Shown piece after piece: positions 13,139-22,047 of a stretch of DNA of 39,471 bases. This stretch comes from Pseudomonas fuscovaginae SE-1 (GTDB lineage: Bacteria; Pseudomonadota; Gammaproteobacteria; Pseudomonadales; Pseudomonadaceae). The notes under the pieces were generated by a model that was given only the letters and a program-made list of their open reading frames with translations, had not been told where the DNA came from and did not search any database. The stretch is from positions 1 to 39,471 of the forward strand of contig NZ_AQOH01000017.1 of the NCBI RefSeq assembly GCF_000364705.1, written 5' to 3'. A program made the position numbers and the translations under genes. Positions within the stretch are counted from its first letter, which is position 1. Every line of letters begins with the position of its first letter.

Positions 13139-14581
13139 ATGCAGCTCAAAGATACCCAGTTGTTCCGCCAGCAAGCCTTCATCAACGGTGCATGGGCCGA
13201 CGCGGACAATGGTCAGACGATCAAGGTCAACAACCCGGCCACGGGCGACATCCTGGGTACCGTGCCGAAGATGGGCGCCGCCGAAACCCGCCGTGCCATC
13301 GAGGCCGCCGACAAGGCGCTGCCGGCCTGGCGTGCACTGACCGCCAAGGAGCGTTCGAACAAACTGCGTCGCTGGTTCGAACTGATGATCGAGAACCAGG
13401 ACGACCTGGCGCGCCTGATGACCCTGGAGCAGGGCAAGCCGCTGGCCGAAGCCAAGGGCGAAATCGCCTACGCCGCTTCCTTCATCGAGTGGTTCGCCGA
13501 AGAGGCCAAGCGCGTCTATGGTGACGTGATTCCCGGCCACCAGCCGGACAAGCGCCTGATCGTGATCAAGCAGCCGATCGGCGTGACCGCCGCCATCACT
13601 CCGTGGAACTTCCCGGCCGCGATGATCACCCGTAAAGCCGGCCCGGCCCTGGCCGCCGGTTGCACCATGGTGCTCAAGCCCGCTTCGCAGACCCCGTTCT
13701 CGGCCTTGGCCCTGGCCGAGCTGGCCCAGCGCGCCGGCATCCCGCAAGGCGTGTTCAGCGTGGTCACCGGCAGCGCCGGGGAAGTCGGCGGCGAGCTGAC
13801 CGGCAACCCGATCGTGCGCAAGCTGTCCTTCACCGGCTCGACCGAGATCGGTCGCCAACTGATGGCCGAATGTGCCCAGGACATCAAGAAGGTGTCCCTG
13901 GAACTGGGTGGCAACGCGCCATTCATCGTGTTCGACGACGCCGACCTGGACAAGGCGGTCGAGGGCGCGATCATCTCCAAGTACCGCAACAACGGCCAGA
14001 CCTGTGTCTGCGCCAACCGCCTGTACGTGCAGGACGGTGTCTACGATGCCTTCGCCGAGAAGCTGAAGGCGGCGGTCGCCAAGCTGAAGATCGGCAACGG
14101 CCTGGAGGAGGGCACCACCACCGGCCCGCTGATCGACGAGAAAGCCGTGGCCAAGGTCAAGGAGCACATCGCCGACGCCCTGAGCAAAGGCGCCACCGTG
14201 CTGACCGGCGGCAACGCGATGGAAGGCAACTTCTTCGAGCCGACCGTGCTGGTCAACGTGCCGAACAACGCCGCCGTGGCCAAGGAAGAAACCTTCGGCC
14301 CACTGGCGCCGCTGTTCCGCTTCAAGGACGAAGCCGACGTCATCGCGATGTCCAACGACACCGAGTTCGGCCTGGCTTCCTATTTCTACGCCCGTGACCT
14401 GGGCCGTGTGTTCCGCGTGGCCGAGGCCCTGGAATACGGCATGGTCGGCGTCAACACCGGGCTGATCTCCAACGAAGTCGCACCGTTCGGCGGGATCAAG
14501 GCCTCGGGCCTGGGTCGCGAAGGTTCCAAGTACGGCATCGAAGACTACCTGGAAATCAAATACCTCTGCCTGGGCGTCTAA
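13139..14581 (+). CDS. gabD: GabD, succinate-semialdehyde dehydrogenase (NADP+)
   Basis: 480 residues, matching GabD length. It oxidises succinate semialdehyde to succinate, the last step of GABA degradation into the TCA cycle, in the cytoplasm. Aldehyde dehydrogenase signatures are intact: the cofactor region TPWNFPAAMITRK, the loop FTGSTEIGR, the general base Glu255 in LELGG, and the catalytic Cys289 in GQTCVCAN. A second Cys at 291 matches the pair that forms a redox-sensitive disulfide in GabD enzymes. KQPIGVTAAITPWNFP is typical of GabD. The start at 13139 has AAGGA upstream and gives the family N-terminus (MQLKDTQLFRQQAFINGAW). gabT follows 176 bases downstream on the same strand. Confidence 0.96.
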   Translation: MQLKDTQLFRQQAFINGAWADADNGQTIKVNNPATGDILGTVPKMGAAETRRAIEAADKALPAWRALTAKERSNKLRRWFELMIENQDDLARLMTLEQGKPLAEAKGEIAYAASFIEWFAEEAKRVYGDVIPGHQPDKRLIVIKQPIGVTAAITPWNFPAAMITRKAGPALAAGCTMVLKPASQTPFSALALAELAQRAGIPQGVFSVVTGSAGEVGGELTGNPIVRKLSFTGSTEIGRQLMAECAQDIKKVSLELGGNAPFIVFDDADLDKAVEGAIISKYRNNGQTCVCANRLYVQDGVYDAFAEKLKAAVAKLKIGNGLEEGTTTGPLIDEKAVAKVKEHIADALSKGATVLTGGNAMEGNFFEPTVLVNVPNNAAVAKEETFGPLAPLFRFKDEADVIAMSNDTEFGLASYFYARDLGRVFRVAEALEYGMVGVNTGLISNEVAPFGGIKASGLGREGSKYGIEDYLEIKYLCLGV

Positions 14582-14757
14582 CCCGGTCGGATGCTTCGGC
14601 GACAGGGGCACGAGAGCGCTGCTCCTGTCGCGTTTCACACGTCACTTTCAATGTGGCCGGAACCCTGTGCCAGTCGATCATCGTATGCTGGCGCAGTGCT
14701 CTCCCTGCCGCGTCATCCTTGAACCACGCCGCCCGATGAGCGGTGAATGAGGACAAT

Positions 14758-16035
14758 ATGAGCAAGACCAACGAATCCCTGATGCAACGCCGCCAGGCCG
14801 CCGTTCCACGCGGCGTCGGCCAGATCCACCCGATCTTCGCCGACTCGGCGAAGAACGCCACGGTGACGGACGTCGAAGGCCGCGAGTTCATCGACTTCGC
14901 TGGCGGTATCGCCGTACTGAACACCGGTCACGTGCACCCGAAAATCATCGCCGCGGTGACCGAGCAGCTGAACAAGCTGACCCACACCTGCTTCCAGGTC
15001 CTGGCCTACGAGCCGTACGTGGAACTGTGCGAGAAAGTGAACGCCCGTGTTCCTGGCGACTTCGCCAAGAAAACCCTGCTGGTCACCACCGGTTCCGAAG
15101 CCGTCGAGAACGCCGTGAAGATCGCCCGTGCCGCCACTGGCCGCGCCGGCGTGATCGCCTTCACCGGCGCCTACCACGGCCGTACCATGATGACCCTGGG
15201 CCTGACCGGCAAGGTCGTGCCTTACTCGGCCGGCATGGGCCTGATGCCAGGCGGCATCTTCCGCGCGCTGTACCCGAACGAACTGCACGGCGTGAGTATC
15301 GACGACTCCATCGCCAGCATCGAGCGCATCTTCAAGAACGACGCCGAGCCACGTGACATCGCCGCGATCATCATCGAGCCGGTCCAGGGCGAGGGCGGTT
15401 TCTACGTCGCGCCGAAAGAGTTCATGAAGCGCCTGCGTGCCCTGTGCGACCAGCACGGCATCCTGCTGATCGCCGACGAAGTGCAGACCGGTGCCGGTCG
15501 TACCGGTACCTTCTTCGCCATGGAACAGATGGGCGTAGCGCCTGACCTGACCACCTTCGCCAAGTCCATCGCCGGTGGCTTCCCGCTGGCCGGTGTGTGC
15601 GGCAAGGCCGAGTACATGGACGCCATCGCGCCAGGTGGCCTGGGCGGTACCTACGCCGGTAGCCCGATCGCCTGCGCCGCGGCCCTGGCCGTGATGGAAG
15701 TGTTCGAGGAAGAAAAGCTGCTGGACCGCAGCAAGGCAGTCGGCGAGCGTCTGGTGACCGGCCTGAAGAAGATCCAGGCCAAGTACCCGGTGATCGGTGA
15801 TGTGCGTGCCTTGGGGGCGATGATCGCGGTCGAGTTGTTCGACGACGGCGACACCCACAAGCCGAATGCGGCCGCCGTGGCGCAGATCGTCGCCAAGGCC
15901 CGTGAAAAAGGCCTGATCCTGCTGTCCTGCGGCACCTACGGCAACGTCCTGCGCGTGCTGGTTCCGCTGACCTCGCCGGACGAGCAACTGGACAAGGGCC
16001 TGGCGATCATCGAAGAATGCTTCGCTGAACTCTGA
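14758..16035 (+). CDS. gabT: GabT, 4-aminobutyrate aminotransferase
   Basis: 425 residues, class-III PLP-dependent aminotransferase. It transfers the amino group of GABA to 2-oxoglutarate, giving succinate semialdehyde (the GabD substrate) and glutamate. The PLP lysine is Lys269 in TFAKSIAGGFP; other signatures include TTGSEAVENAVKIARA, the helix FTGAYHGRT and IADEVQTGAGRTGTFFA. The start MSKTNESLMQRRQAAVPRGV fits GabT; an in-frame GTG at 14743 lies too near the ribosome site GAGGA (14749-14753) to be used. The gap to gabD (176 bases) may hold its own promoter. A strong terminator follows at 16061. Some pseudomonad enzymes of this group also act on 5-aminovalerate (DavT), in which case gabD would be davD; this cannot be told apart here. 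Confidence 0.95.
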   Translation: MSKTNESLMQRRQAAVPRGVGQIHPIFADSAKNATVTDVEGREFIDFAGGIAVLNTGHVHPKIIAAVTEQLNKLTHTCFQVLAYEPYVELCEKVNARVPGDFAKKTLLVTTGSEAVENAVKIARAATGRAGVIAFTGAYHGRTMMTLGLTGKVVPYSAGMGLMPGGIFRALYPNELHGVSIDDSIASIERIFKNDAEPRDIAAIIIEPVQGEGGFYVAPKEFMKRLRALCDQHGILLIADEVQTGAGRTGTFFAMEQMGVAPDLTTFAKSIAGGFPLAGVCGKAEYMDAIAPGGLGGTYAGSPIACAAALAVMEVFEEEKLLDRSKAVGERLVTGLKKIQAKYPVIGDVRALGAMIAVELFDDGDTHKPNAAAVAQIVAKAREKGLILLSCGTYGNVLRVLVPLTSPDEQLDKGLAIIEECFAEL

Positions 16036-16054
16036 GCCTGGTCATGCGCCGGAC

Positions 16055-16083
16055 AAAAAGACCCGCTTCGGCGGGTTTTTTTG
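16055..16083 (+). terminator. Rho-independent terminator of gabT
   Basis: ACCCGC (16061-16066), tetraloop TTCG, GCGGGT (16071-16076), then a run of Ts; upstream As extend the stem. It is 20-odd bases after the gabT stop. Confidence 0.95.
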
Positions 16084-16169
16084 TTTCAGGGCACGCCAAT
16101 CGGGGTTCCCGGTTGTATCTGGTCAGCTGTTTTGACTAAGGTGTCAGGACTGCCCTCGGAGAGTGCAAG

Positions 16170-17381
16170 ATGACAGCTTTGGATTTGCCCGCTGTACCCC
16201 GTGTGTTGATTGCCGAGGCGGATCCTTGGGCGCGGGATCTGTTGAGACAGGTGTTGCTGACCGTACGCTGCGACGCGCAACTGGTCCTTTGCGGCAACGG
16301 CCAGGAGGCCTTGCAGCAACTGACCGAGCAAGCCTTCGATCTGGTGATCGCCGACCGCGAGTTGCCGGGAGTCGATGGCCTGAGCCTGCTTTACAGCATG
16401 CGCCAGAAAAAACGTTCCCCGCTGTTGCCGTTCATCCTGATCAGTTCGCGCAGTGACGTTGCCAGCGTCCGTGAAGCCCTGCCGCTGCAACCTACCGCCT
16501 ACCTGACCAAGCCGCTGAATGTCGATGGCCTGACCCAGCGCCTGCAGGACCTGCTGCTCGATGCCGGGCAGAGTGTCTTCTGCGAGGTGCCGCCTCTGGC
16601 GCCGGGCATGGACCTCAAGACCTTCCTCGAGCGTCGCCGCGAGCAATCGGACGGTGCGCCGCTGATGGCCGACGTGCAGGTTGCGGTGAAACGCAGCCTC
16701 AACCCCAACGGCCTCGACCTGAAGCAGTTGGAACAGGAAATCAGCACCGACCCGCAGATCACCGCCGTGCTGATCGCTGCCGCCAACAGCGCGGCGCAGC
16801 ACCACGGCAGCGCCGTGCAGACTCTGGCCCAGGCTCTGCAGCGCCTGGGTTCGGCGCAAAGCATGAACCTGATCCTCGGCCTGAGTCTCAAGCGCAGTGC
16901 CAAGCTCAGCGATGCCGCACTGGCCGATCACGCCGAGCGCTACTGGCAGTTGTCGCTGCATACCGCCGAGTACGGCCGGACGCTGGCGCGGATGTTCGAT
17001 CTGGACCAGGAGCGCTGTTATTGCGCCGGGCTGTTGCATCGCCTGGGCGACCTGGCTCTGTTGCGTTGCCTGCAGGAGTGGCGGCAGGCGGGTGGCGAGC
17101 TGGATGACGGGCAGATCGGCGAATCACTGTCCGCTCTGGGCGCCGGTTACGGTTCGGCGCTGCGTACCCGCTGGCGCTTGCCGCTGGAGCTGCGCGAGCT
17201 GATTGCGGCGGTCTACCAGCTCGGGGGTGGGGTGTATTCGCGCGAGGCACTGTCGATGAACCTGGCGGCCCAACTGGCGCACCTCACGCCCAGCCAGAGC
17301 ATCGAGGACGTGGCCAGGAGCCGCGCCGCCCGGCTGCTCAAGATCGGCATGGCGGACCTGACGCGACTGCGCAAGAACTGA
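16170..17381 (+). CDS. Response regulator with HDOD output domain
   Basis: 403 residues. Residues 10-125 form a receiver domain: acidic pocket Glu16 and Asp18, phosphoacceptor Asp62 in LVIADRELPG, and Lys114 in YLTKPL, so phosphorylation is plausible. From about residue 165 to 390 lies an HDOD domain (LNPNGLDLKQLEQEIS, DPQITAVLIAAANSA, CAGLLHRLGDLALLRC). HDOD is an HD-superfamily relative without phosphohydrolase residues, used as a signalling scaffold, often near c-di-GMP or chemotaxis functions. No histidine kinase is adjacent, so it is an orphan regulator. The ATG at 16170 follows CGGAGAG. Next comes the convergent diguanylate cyclase gene, 34 bases beyond its stop. The partner kinase and target are unknown. 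Confidence 0.9.
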   Translation: MTALDLPAVPRVLIAEADPWARDLLRQVLLTVRCDAQLVLCGNGQEALQQLTEQAFDLVIADRELPGVDGLSLLYSMRQKKRSPLLPFILISSRSDVASVREALPLQPTAYLTKPLNVDGLTQRLQDLLLDAGQSVFCEVPPLAPGMDLKTFLERRREQSDGAPLMADVQVAVKRSLNPNGLDLKQLEQEISTDPQITAVLIAAANSAAQHHGSAVQTLAQALQRLGSAQSMNLILGLSLKRSAKLSDAALADHAERYWQLSLHTAEYGRTLARMFDLDQERCYCAGLLHRLGDLALLRCLQEWRQAGGELDDGQIGESLSALGAGYGSALRTRWRLPLELRELIAAVYQLGGGVYSREALSMNLAAQLAHLTPSQSIEDVARSRAARLLKIGMADLTRLRKN

Positions 17382-17415
17382 CACGACCCACAGGTTCAGG
17401 GCGAGCCTTTCCCCC

Positions 17416-18405
17416 TCACGCCAAGACGATCTGGTTCTTGCCCTGGCGCTTGGCCTTGTACATCGCACCATCCGCCCGGGCGAACAGGCTGTCGAGCAAT
17501 TGATCCTCTGCGGTCAGGTTGGTCAGCCCCTGGCTGACGGTGGTGCCGAAGTTTTCTCCATCATGGCTGAAAGCCAGGCGCTGAATCTCCCGCTGCAGGC
17601 GCTCGGCGATCGCCAGTGCCATGTCCGGTGCGCAGCCGGGCAGCAGGGCGGCGAACTCCTCGCCGCCGATCCGCCCGAACAGATCGCCACTGCGTAGCGC
17701 CGAGCGGCCGGTTTCGGCGATCCGCTGCAGTACCAGGTCGCCCGCCGGGTGGCCGTAGGTGTCGTTGATCAGCTTGAAGTCATCGATATCCAGCAGCAGG
17801 AATGCCAGCGGCGAATCCTGCAGCCGGGCCTGCTCGAACTCGCGGTGGGCACATTCGAAGAAATGCCGGCGGTTGCTGCTGCCGGTCAGCACGTCGGTGG
17901 TGGCCAGGCGCTGCAGTTCGTCTTCCAGGAGCTTCTTCTCGGTGATGTCCTCGGCGATCCCGACCACGATCACCCGCTGGCCCGGTTCGGCGTGACGGCT
18001 GATGAAGCACTTGTCGCTGAGCCAGCGGATTTCGCCGTCGGCCCGGATGATGCGGTATTCGCGGTCTTCCACCGCACCTTTCTCCAGCACCTCGGCCAGG
18101 CTGCGTTCGGCGTGGTCGAGGTCGTCCGGGTAGATGCTGTGGCGCCATTCGTCGTAGTCGGCCAGCAACAGCCCGGCCGAACGGCCGAAGATGCGCTCGT
18201 AGGCCGGACTGACGTAGAGCATCTGTCGCGCCTCCCAGTCGAAGGCCCAGAGCACTGCGTTGACGCTGACCAGCAGGGAACTGAACAGCTGTTCGCGCTC
18301 GCTCAGGCGCGCGACCTCGCCTTGGGCGTGGACCAGCGCAAGCAGGGTTTCAGCGGCCTCCGGCCACTGTTGGAGCAAGGACGGTTTCGGTTTTTTTATC
18401 ACCAT
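17416..18405 (-). CDS. PAS-domain diguanylate cyclase
   Basis: 329 residues from the ATG at 18405 (MVIKKPKPSLLQQW); a GTG at 18447 in frame is less likely. There is no membrane segment. An N-terminal helix leads to a PAS/PAC domain (about 35-165: VLWAFDWEARQMLYVSPAYERIFG, then YRIIRADGEIRWLSDK and GIAEDITEKKLLEDEL) and a GGDEF domain (about 170-329). The active-site signature is GGEEF at 247-251, with the inhibitory RxxD site (RSGD) five residues before it, so it should be an active, product-inhibited enzyme making c-di-GMP from two GTP. The PAS domain probably senses a cytoplasmic ligand or redox state. As I recall, a PAS-GGDEF gene also lies near desA in P. aeruginosa (PA0290). A perfect inverted repeat sits upstream at 18430-18448. 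Confidence 0.93.
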   Translation of the reverse strand: MVIKKPKPSLLQQWPEAAETLLALVHAQGEVARLSEREQLFSSLLVSVNAVLWAFDWEARQMLYVSPAYERIFGRSAGLLLADYDEWRHSIYPDDLDHAERSLAEVLEKGAVEDREYRIIRADGEIRWLSDKCFISRHAEPGQRVIVVGIAEDITEKKLLEDELQRLATTDVLTGSSNRRHFFECAHREFEQARLQDSPLAFLLLDIDDFKLINDTYGHPAGDLVLQRIAETGRSALRSGDLFGRIGGEEFAALLPGCAPDMALAIAERLQREIQRLAFSHDGENFGTTVSQGLTNLTAEDQLLDSLFARADGAMYKAKRQGKNQIVLA

Positions 18406-18429
18406 CGGCACACATCTCAGAGGGTGGGC

Positions 18430-18448
18430 CGTGCCGATTTCCGGCACG
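18430..18448. promoter_or_regulatory. Inverted repeat upstream of the diguanylate cyclase
   Basis: CGTGCCG (18430-18436) and CGGCACG (18442-18448) are exact inverted copies five bases apart, 25 bases before the start of the minus-strand cyclase gene. A leader hairpin or an operator are both possible. Confidence 0.3.
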
Positions 18449-18519
18449 ACGACACTGACAATCCGCCAGTCTGGCGAAGTGCATTTGAGATAGAGGAATG
18501 GTCGCTAAGTTCCGAACGA

Positions 18520-18540
18520 CGCGCCCCGAAGCGAGGCGCG
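18520..18540 (-). terminator. Possible terminator hairpin of desA
   Basis: CGCGCC (18520-18525) and GGCGCG (18535-18540) pair around 9 bases just after the desA stop. There is no T run, so support is weak. Confidence 0.3.
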
Positions 18541-18553
18541 CCGATCAGCGGTG

Positions 18554-19738
18554 TCAGGCGGTGGCGGGGCGTAGCGAGTAGGTTTTCAGCTGGCTGGCGA
18601 AATCACGCAGCGATTGGATGCCGCTGGCCTCGGCCTCGTGCACCCAGTCCTTGATCGCCGCGAGCATGTCGTGGCCATTCGAGCTGGTCTTGACCCAGAT
18701 CTGTTGCAGGGCCAGGCGTTTCTCATAAATTACCTTCAGCGCCTGGCTGTGCTCCAGCATGCCCTCGATGCGCAGGTGGTGCTTGTCGCTGAGCAGGCTG
18801 GTCTCGCGCGACAGCAGGCGCTTGGCCCGGTGGAATTTCTGGCGTACCGAATGATCGACCTTGGCCAGTTCCTGTTTCACCAGCGGGCCGATCACCAGCT
18901 TGCGGTACTGGGCCATGATCTGGAAACGGTTGTTGAGGATCGCCATGGCGGTGTCCATGTCCAGATGGCCCTTGCCTTCGACCCGGTGGGCGATCGGCGC
19001 GACACGCTGCACCCTGGCCAGGCGCAGCAGGCAAAAGACCTTGATCCAGGCCCAGCCCAGGTCGAACTCCCATTTCTTCACCGAGAGCTTGGCCGAGTTG
19101 GGGTAGGTGTGGTGGTTGTTGTGCAGTTCCTCGCCGCCGATCAGGATGCCCCAGGGCACCAGGTTGGTGGCGGCGTCGCGGCATTCGAAGTTGCGGTAGC
19201 CAACGGCATGGCCCAGGCCGTTGATCACCCCGGCGGCCCAGAACGGGATCCACATCATCTGGATCGCCCAGATGGTGATACCGATGGCGCCGAACAGCAG
19301 CAGGTCGATGATGCCCATCAGTGCGACGCCCAGCAGCTTGTAGCGGCTGTACAGGTTGCGTTCGAGCCAGTCGTCCGGGCAGTTCTTGCCGTAGATGCGC
19401 AGGGTCTCGGCATTGCCCGCCTCGGCGCGGTACAGTTCGGCACCGGTGCGCAGCACGGTCGACAGGCCGAGGATCACCGGGCTGTGGGGATCGTCGACGG
19501 TTTCACATTTTGCGTGATGTTTACGGTGGATCGCCGTCCACTCGCGGGTATTCTGTGCCGTGGTCAGCCACAGCCAGAAACGGAAGAAGTGCTTGAGGCC
19601 ACCGTTGAGTTCCAGTGAACGGTGGGCCGAATAGCGGTGCAGGTAAACCGTGACGCCGACAATGGTCACGTGGGTCATCAACAGGGTGACCGCCACCAGT
19701 TGCCAGGCTGACAGGTCGAGAAAACCGTTGTACCACAT
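18554..19738 (-). CDS. desA: DesA, acyl-lipid delta-9 fatty acid desaturase
   Basis: 394 residues from the ATG at 19738 (MWYNGFLDLS), the usual DesA length. An integral membrane di-iron desaturase that adds a cis double bond to acyl chains of membrane phospholipids using O2, part of membrane fluidity control. All three histidine boxes are present: HRYSAH (His34, His39), HRKHH (71-75) and HNNHH (206-210). Hydrophobic segments lie at about 10-32, 50-62 and 135-175. The C-terminal 130 residues are polar and helical (from MDTAMAILNNRF), as in the Pseudomonas DesA group. It is divergent from the PAS-GGDEF-EAL gene with a 167-base gap. As I recall, desA is next to a homologous phosphodiesterase gene in P. 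aeruginosa (PA0286/PA0285). Confidence 0.93.
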   Translation of the reverse strand: MWYNGFLDLSAWQLVAVTLLMTHVTIVGVTVYLHRYSAHRSLELNGGLKHFFRFWLWLTTAQNTREWTAIHRKHHAKCETVDDPHSPVILGLSTVLRTGAELYRAEAGNAETLRIYGKNCPDDWLERNLYSRYKLLGVALMGIIDLLLFGAIGITIWAIQMMWIPFWAAGVINGLGHAVGYRNFECRDAATNLVPWGILIGGEELHNNHHTYPNSAKLSVKKWEFDLGWAWIKVFCLLRLARVQRVAPIAHRVEGKGHLDMDTAMAILNNRFQIMAQYRKLVIGPLVKQELAKVDHSVRQKFHRAKRLLSRETSLLSDKHHLRIEGMLEHSQALKVIYEKRLALQQIWVKTSSNGHDMLAAIKDWVHEAEASGIQSLRDFASQLKTYSLRPATA

Positions 19739-19905
19739 AGGCTGTATGGCCCTCGATAAAGTAAAGAACAGCAGTCGCATTATCACCGAGCCACCAGAGA
19801 AAACCAGTCGCCGTTTCAGATAAGAGTGCCGGGATGTTTCTTACTCTATAATTCCGGCCGTTTTGTAGGGCAATTTGGCATTTCTAGAGGGAATTAGCAC
19901 CGCTT

Positions 19906-21831
19906 ATGGCAAGTTCATACCGCAATGCTCTGAAGGCGGGGGTGTTGTACCTGTTGCTGTCGATCCTCTGGATCCAGCTCAGCCAGCAGCTGTTGAGCCG
20001 TTTTTTCGATGAGCCCGAGCAGTTGGTGCACTGGCAGATCGTTCGCGGCTACCTGTGGGTCAGTGTCAGTGCGGTGCTGATTTTCCTGATCCACGCGCGG
20101 TACCAGCGGTTCGCCCTGGCCGCACGGGAGCGGCAGGCAGCGGGGGCGGGCGAGGACCGCGAGCGCCTGCGCCAGGCTGCGGCGGTGTTCGACTGCACCC
20201 GCGAGGGGGTGCTGGTCACCAACCGCGAAGGGCTGATCGTCCACGTCAACCGGGCGTTCGTCGCCATTACCGGTTATCAGGAGGCCGAGGTGCTGGGCCA
20301 GCGGCCGAACCTGTTCAAGTCCGGGCGCCATCCGGCGGAGTTCTACCAGAAGGTCTACCAGGCCCTGGAGGAGAGTGGCGAGTGGAGCGGCGAGATCTGG
20401 AACCGGCGCAAGAGCGGTGAAATCTACCCGCAGTGGCAGACCATCCGGGCGATTCGCGATGATCACGGCCATCTCAGCCATTACGTCGCGGTGTTTTCCG
20501 ATATCAGCGCGATCAAGAACTCGCAGCACGAGTTGAGCCAGCTGGCGCACTACGATCCCTTGACCGGCCTGCCCAATCGACTGCTGTTCTCCGACCGGGC
20601 CGCCCAGGCGTTGGCCTCGTCGCAGGTGCACAAGCGTGGCTGCGCCCTGCTGCTGATCGATCTCGACCATTTCAAGATCATCAACGACAGCCTCGGCCAC
20701 AACATCGGTGACCAGTTGCTCAAGGCGGTGGGCGAGCGCCTGCAGGGCCTGTTCGGCGCCGGTATCAGCCTGGCGCGCCTGGGCGGTGACGAATTTGCCG
20801 TGCTGGCCGAGAACTGCCCGCAGGTGGTCCAGGCCGCGGCGCTGGCCCAGCGGGTGATCGAAGGCCTCAGGGAGCCGTTCCAACTCGATGGCCACCAGTT
20901 GTTCATCAACGCCAGTATCGGCATCAGCCTGTTCCCCAGCGATGCGCTGAATGCCGAGCAACTGCTGCGCAATGCCGACTCGGCGCTGTTCAAGGCCAAG
21001 AGTGCCGGTCGCGAGGGTTACGCGCTGTACACCGAGGAACTCACCGCCCATGCCCAGCACCGGGTGGAAATGGCCGGCGAGCTGCGCCGGGCGCTGGAGT
21101 TGGGCGAACTGCGTGTGTATTACCAGCCGGTGCATGAGCTGCAGGGCAGCCGGCTGGTCGGGGTCGAGGCGCTGGTGCGCTGGGAGCATCCGCAGCGTGG
21201 GCTGGTCTCGCCCGGCGAATTCATTCCGATCGCCGAGCGTACCGGGCTGATCGCCGAGATCGATGCCTGGATCATGGAACAGGCCTGTCGGCAGATGTGC
21301 CAGTGGCAACAGGAAGGGCTGCAACTGTCGTTCATCGCCGTGAACGTTTCCAGCCGCCTGTTCGCCCGGCGCGAGCTGTACCAGCAGGTGGCGAAGGTGC
21401 TGGACGACACCGGCCTGGACCCGGCGCTGCTCGAACTGGAAGTGACCGAAAGCGCGGTGATGGATGATCCCGAAGTGGCGCTGGAACAGTTGCACCGCCT
21501 GCGTGAGCTGGGGGTGAGCCTGGCGATCGACGACTTCGGTACCGGTTATTCCTCGCTGTTGCGGCTCAAGCGCCTGCCGGTGCAGAAGCTCAAGATCGAC
21601 CAGGGCTTCGTCGCCGGCCTGCCGTGGGACGAAGACGATGCGGCGATCGTCCGCGTGGTCATCGCCCTGGCGCAGAGCATGGGCATGCAGGTGCATGCCG
21701 AGGGCATCGAGCAGCAGGAACAGGCGCGCTTCCTCCTTGAGCAGGGCTGCGACCTGGGGCAGGGCTACTGGTTCGGCCGGCCGGTGCCGGCGCCGAGGCT
21801 CGATTGGCAACGCGCGCCAGCTATCGCCTGA
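19906..21831 (+). CDS. Membrane PAS-GGDEF-EAL c-di-GMP enzyme, probable phosphodiesterase
   Basis: 641 residues. Two N-terminal membrane helices (about 12-32 and 48-66) flank a short periplasmic loop. A PAS/PAC follows (about 88-205: FDCTREGVLVTNREGLIVHV, RRKSGEIYPQWQTI). The GGDEF domain has intact GGDEF (293-297) with no RxxD inhibitory site. The EAL domain has EAL (421-423, VGVEALVRWEHP), ELEVTES, DDFGTGYSSL and LKIDQGFV, all consistent with active c-di-GMP hydrolysis. It could therefore be bifunctional or a GTP-stimulated phosphodiesterase. By neighbourhood (next to desA and the sulfate transport genes) it looks like the counterpart of P. aeruginosa PA0285, described as a phosphodiesterase (PipA); I do not assign the symbol. 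No strong SD is visible before 19906. A REPIN follows its stop. Confidence 0.92.
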   Translation: MASSYRNALKAGVLYLLLSILWIQLSQQLLSRFFDEPEQLVHWQIVRGYLWVSVSAVLIFLIHARYQRFALAARERQAAGAGEDRERLRQAAAVFDCTREGVLVTNREGLIVHVNRAFVAITGYQEAEVLGQRPNLFKSGRHPAEFYQKVYQALEESGEWSGEIWNRRKSGEIYPQWQTIRAIRDDHGHLSHYVAVFSDISAIKNSQHELSQLAHYDPLTGLPNRLLFSDRAAQALASSQVHKRGCALLLIDLDHFKIINDSLGHNIGDQLLKAVGERLQGLFGAGISLARLGGDEFAVLAENCPQVVQAAALAQRVIEGLREPFQLDGHQLFINASIGISLFPSDALNAEQLLRNADSALFKAKSAGREGYALYTEELTAHAQHRVEMAGELRRALELGELRVYYQPVHELQGSRLVGVEALVRWEHPQRGLVSPGEFIPIAERTGLIAEIDAWIMEQACRQMCQWQQEGLQLSFIAVNVSSRLFARRELYQQVAKVLDDTGLDPALLELEVTESAVMDDPEVALEQLHRLRELGVSLAIDDFGTGYSSLLRLKRLPVQKLKIDQGFVAGLPWDEDDAAIVRVVIALAQSMGMQVHAEGIEQQEQARFLLEQGCDLGQGYWFGRPVPAPRLDWQRAPAIA

Positions 21832-21835
21832 CCCT

Positions 21836-21968
21836 TGTGGCGAGGGGGCTTGCCCCCGTTCGGCTGCGAAGCAGCCGTCAATCTGTCGCTGCGGTTTACC
21901 TGAAAAGACGAGGTCGCTGATTTCAGGGGCGCTTCGCACCCCCAGCGGGGGCAAGCCCCCTCGCCACG
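21836..21968. repeat. REPIN (inverted pair of REP sequences), GTGGCGAG family
   Basis: TGTGGCGAGGGGGCTTGCCC at the left and its inverted counterpart ending GGCTAGCG-like ...CCCTCGCCAC at the right (21945-21967) frame an inner hairpin CGGCTGCGAAGCAGCCG. Three relatives are in this window, at 26311, 30297 and 38039. It begins four bases after the stop at 21831. Confidence 0.9.
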
Positions 21969-22047
21969 AGAGCTCGCCTGTTGCACGGAATGTTTCAGCC
22001 CCTTCGTTTTGCCGGCCCTTTCGTAAGATGAATTCAGTTATATCAAA

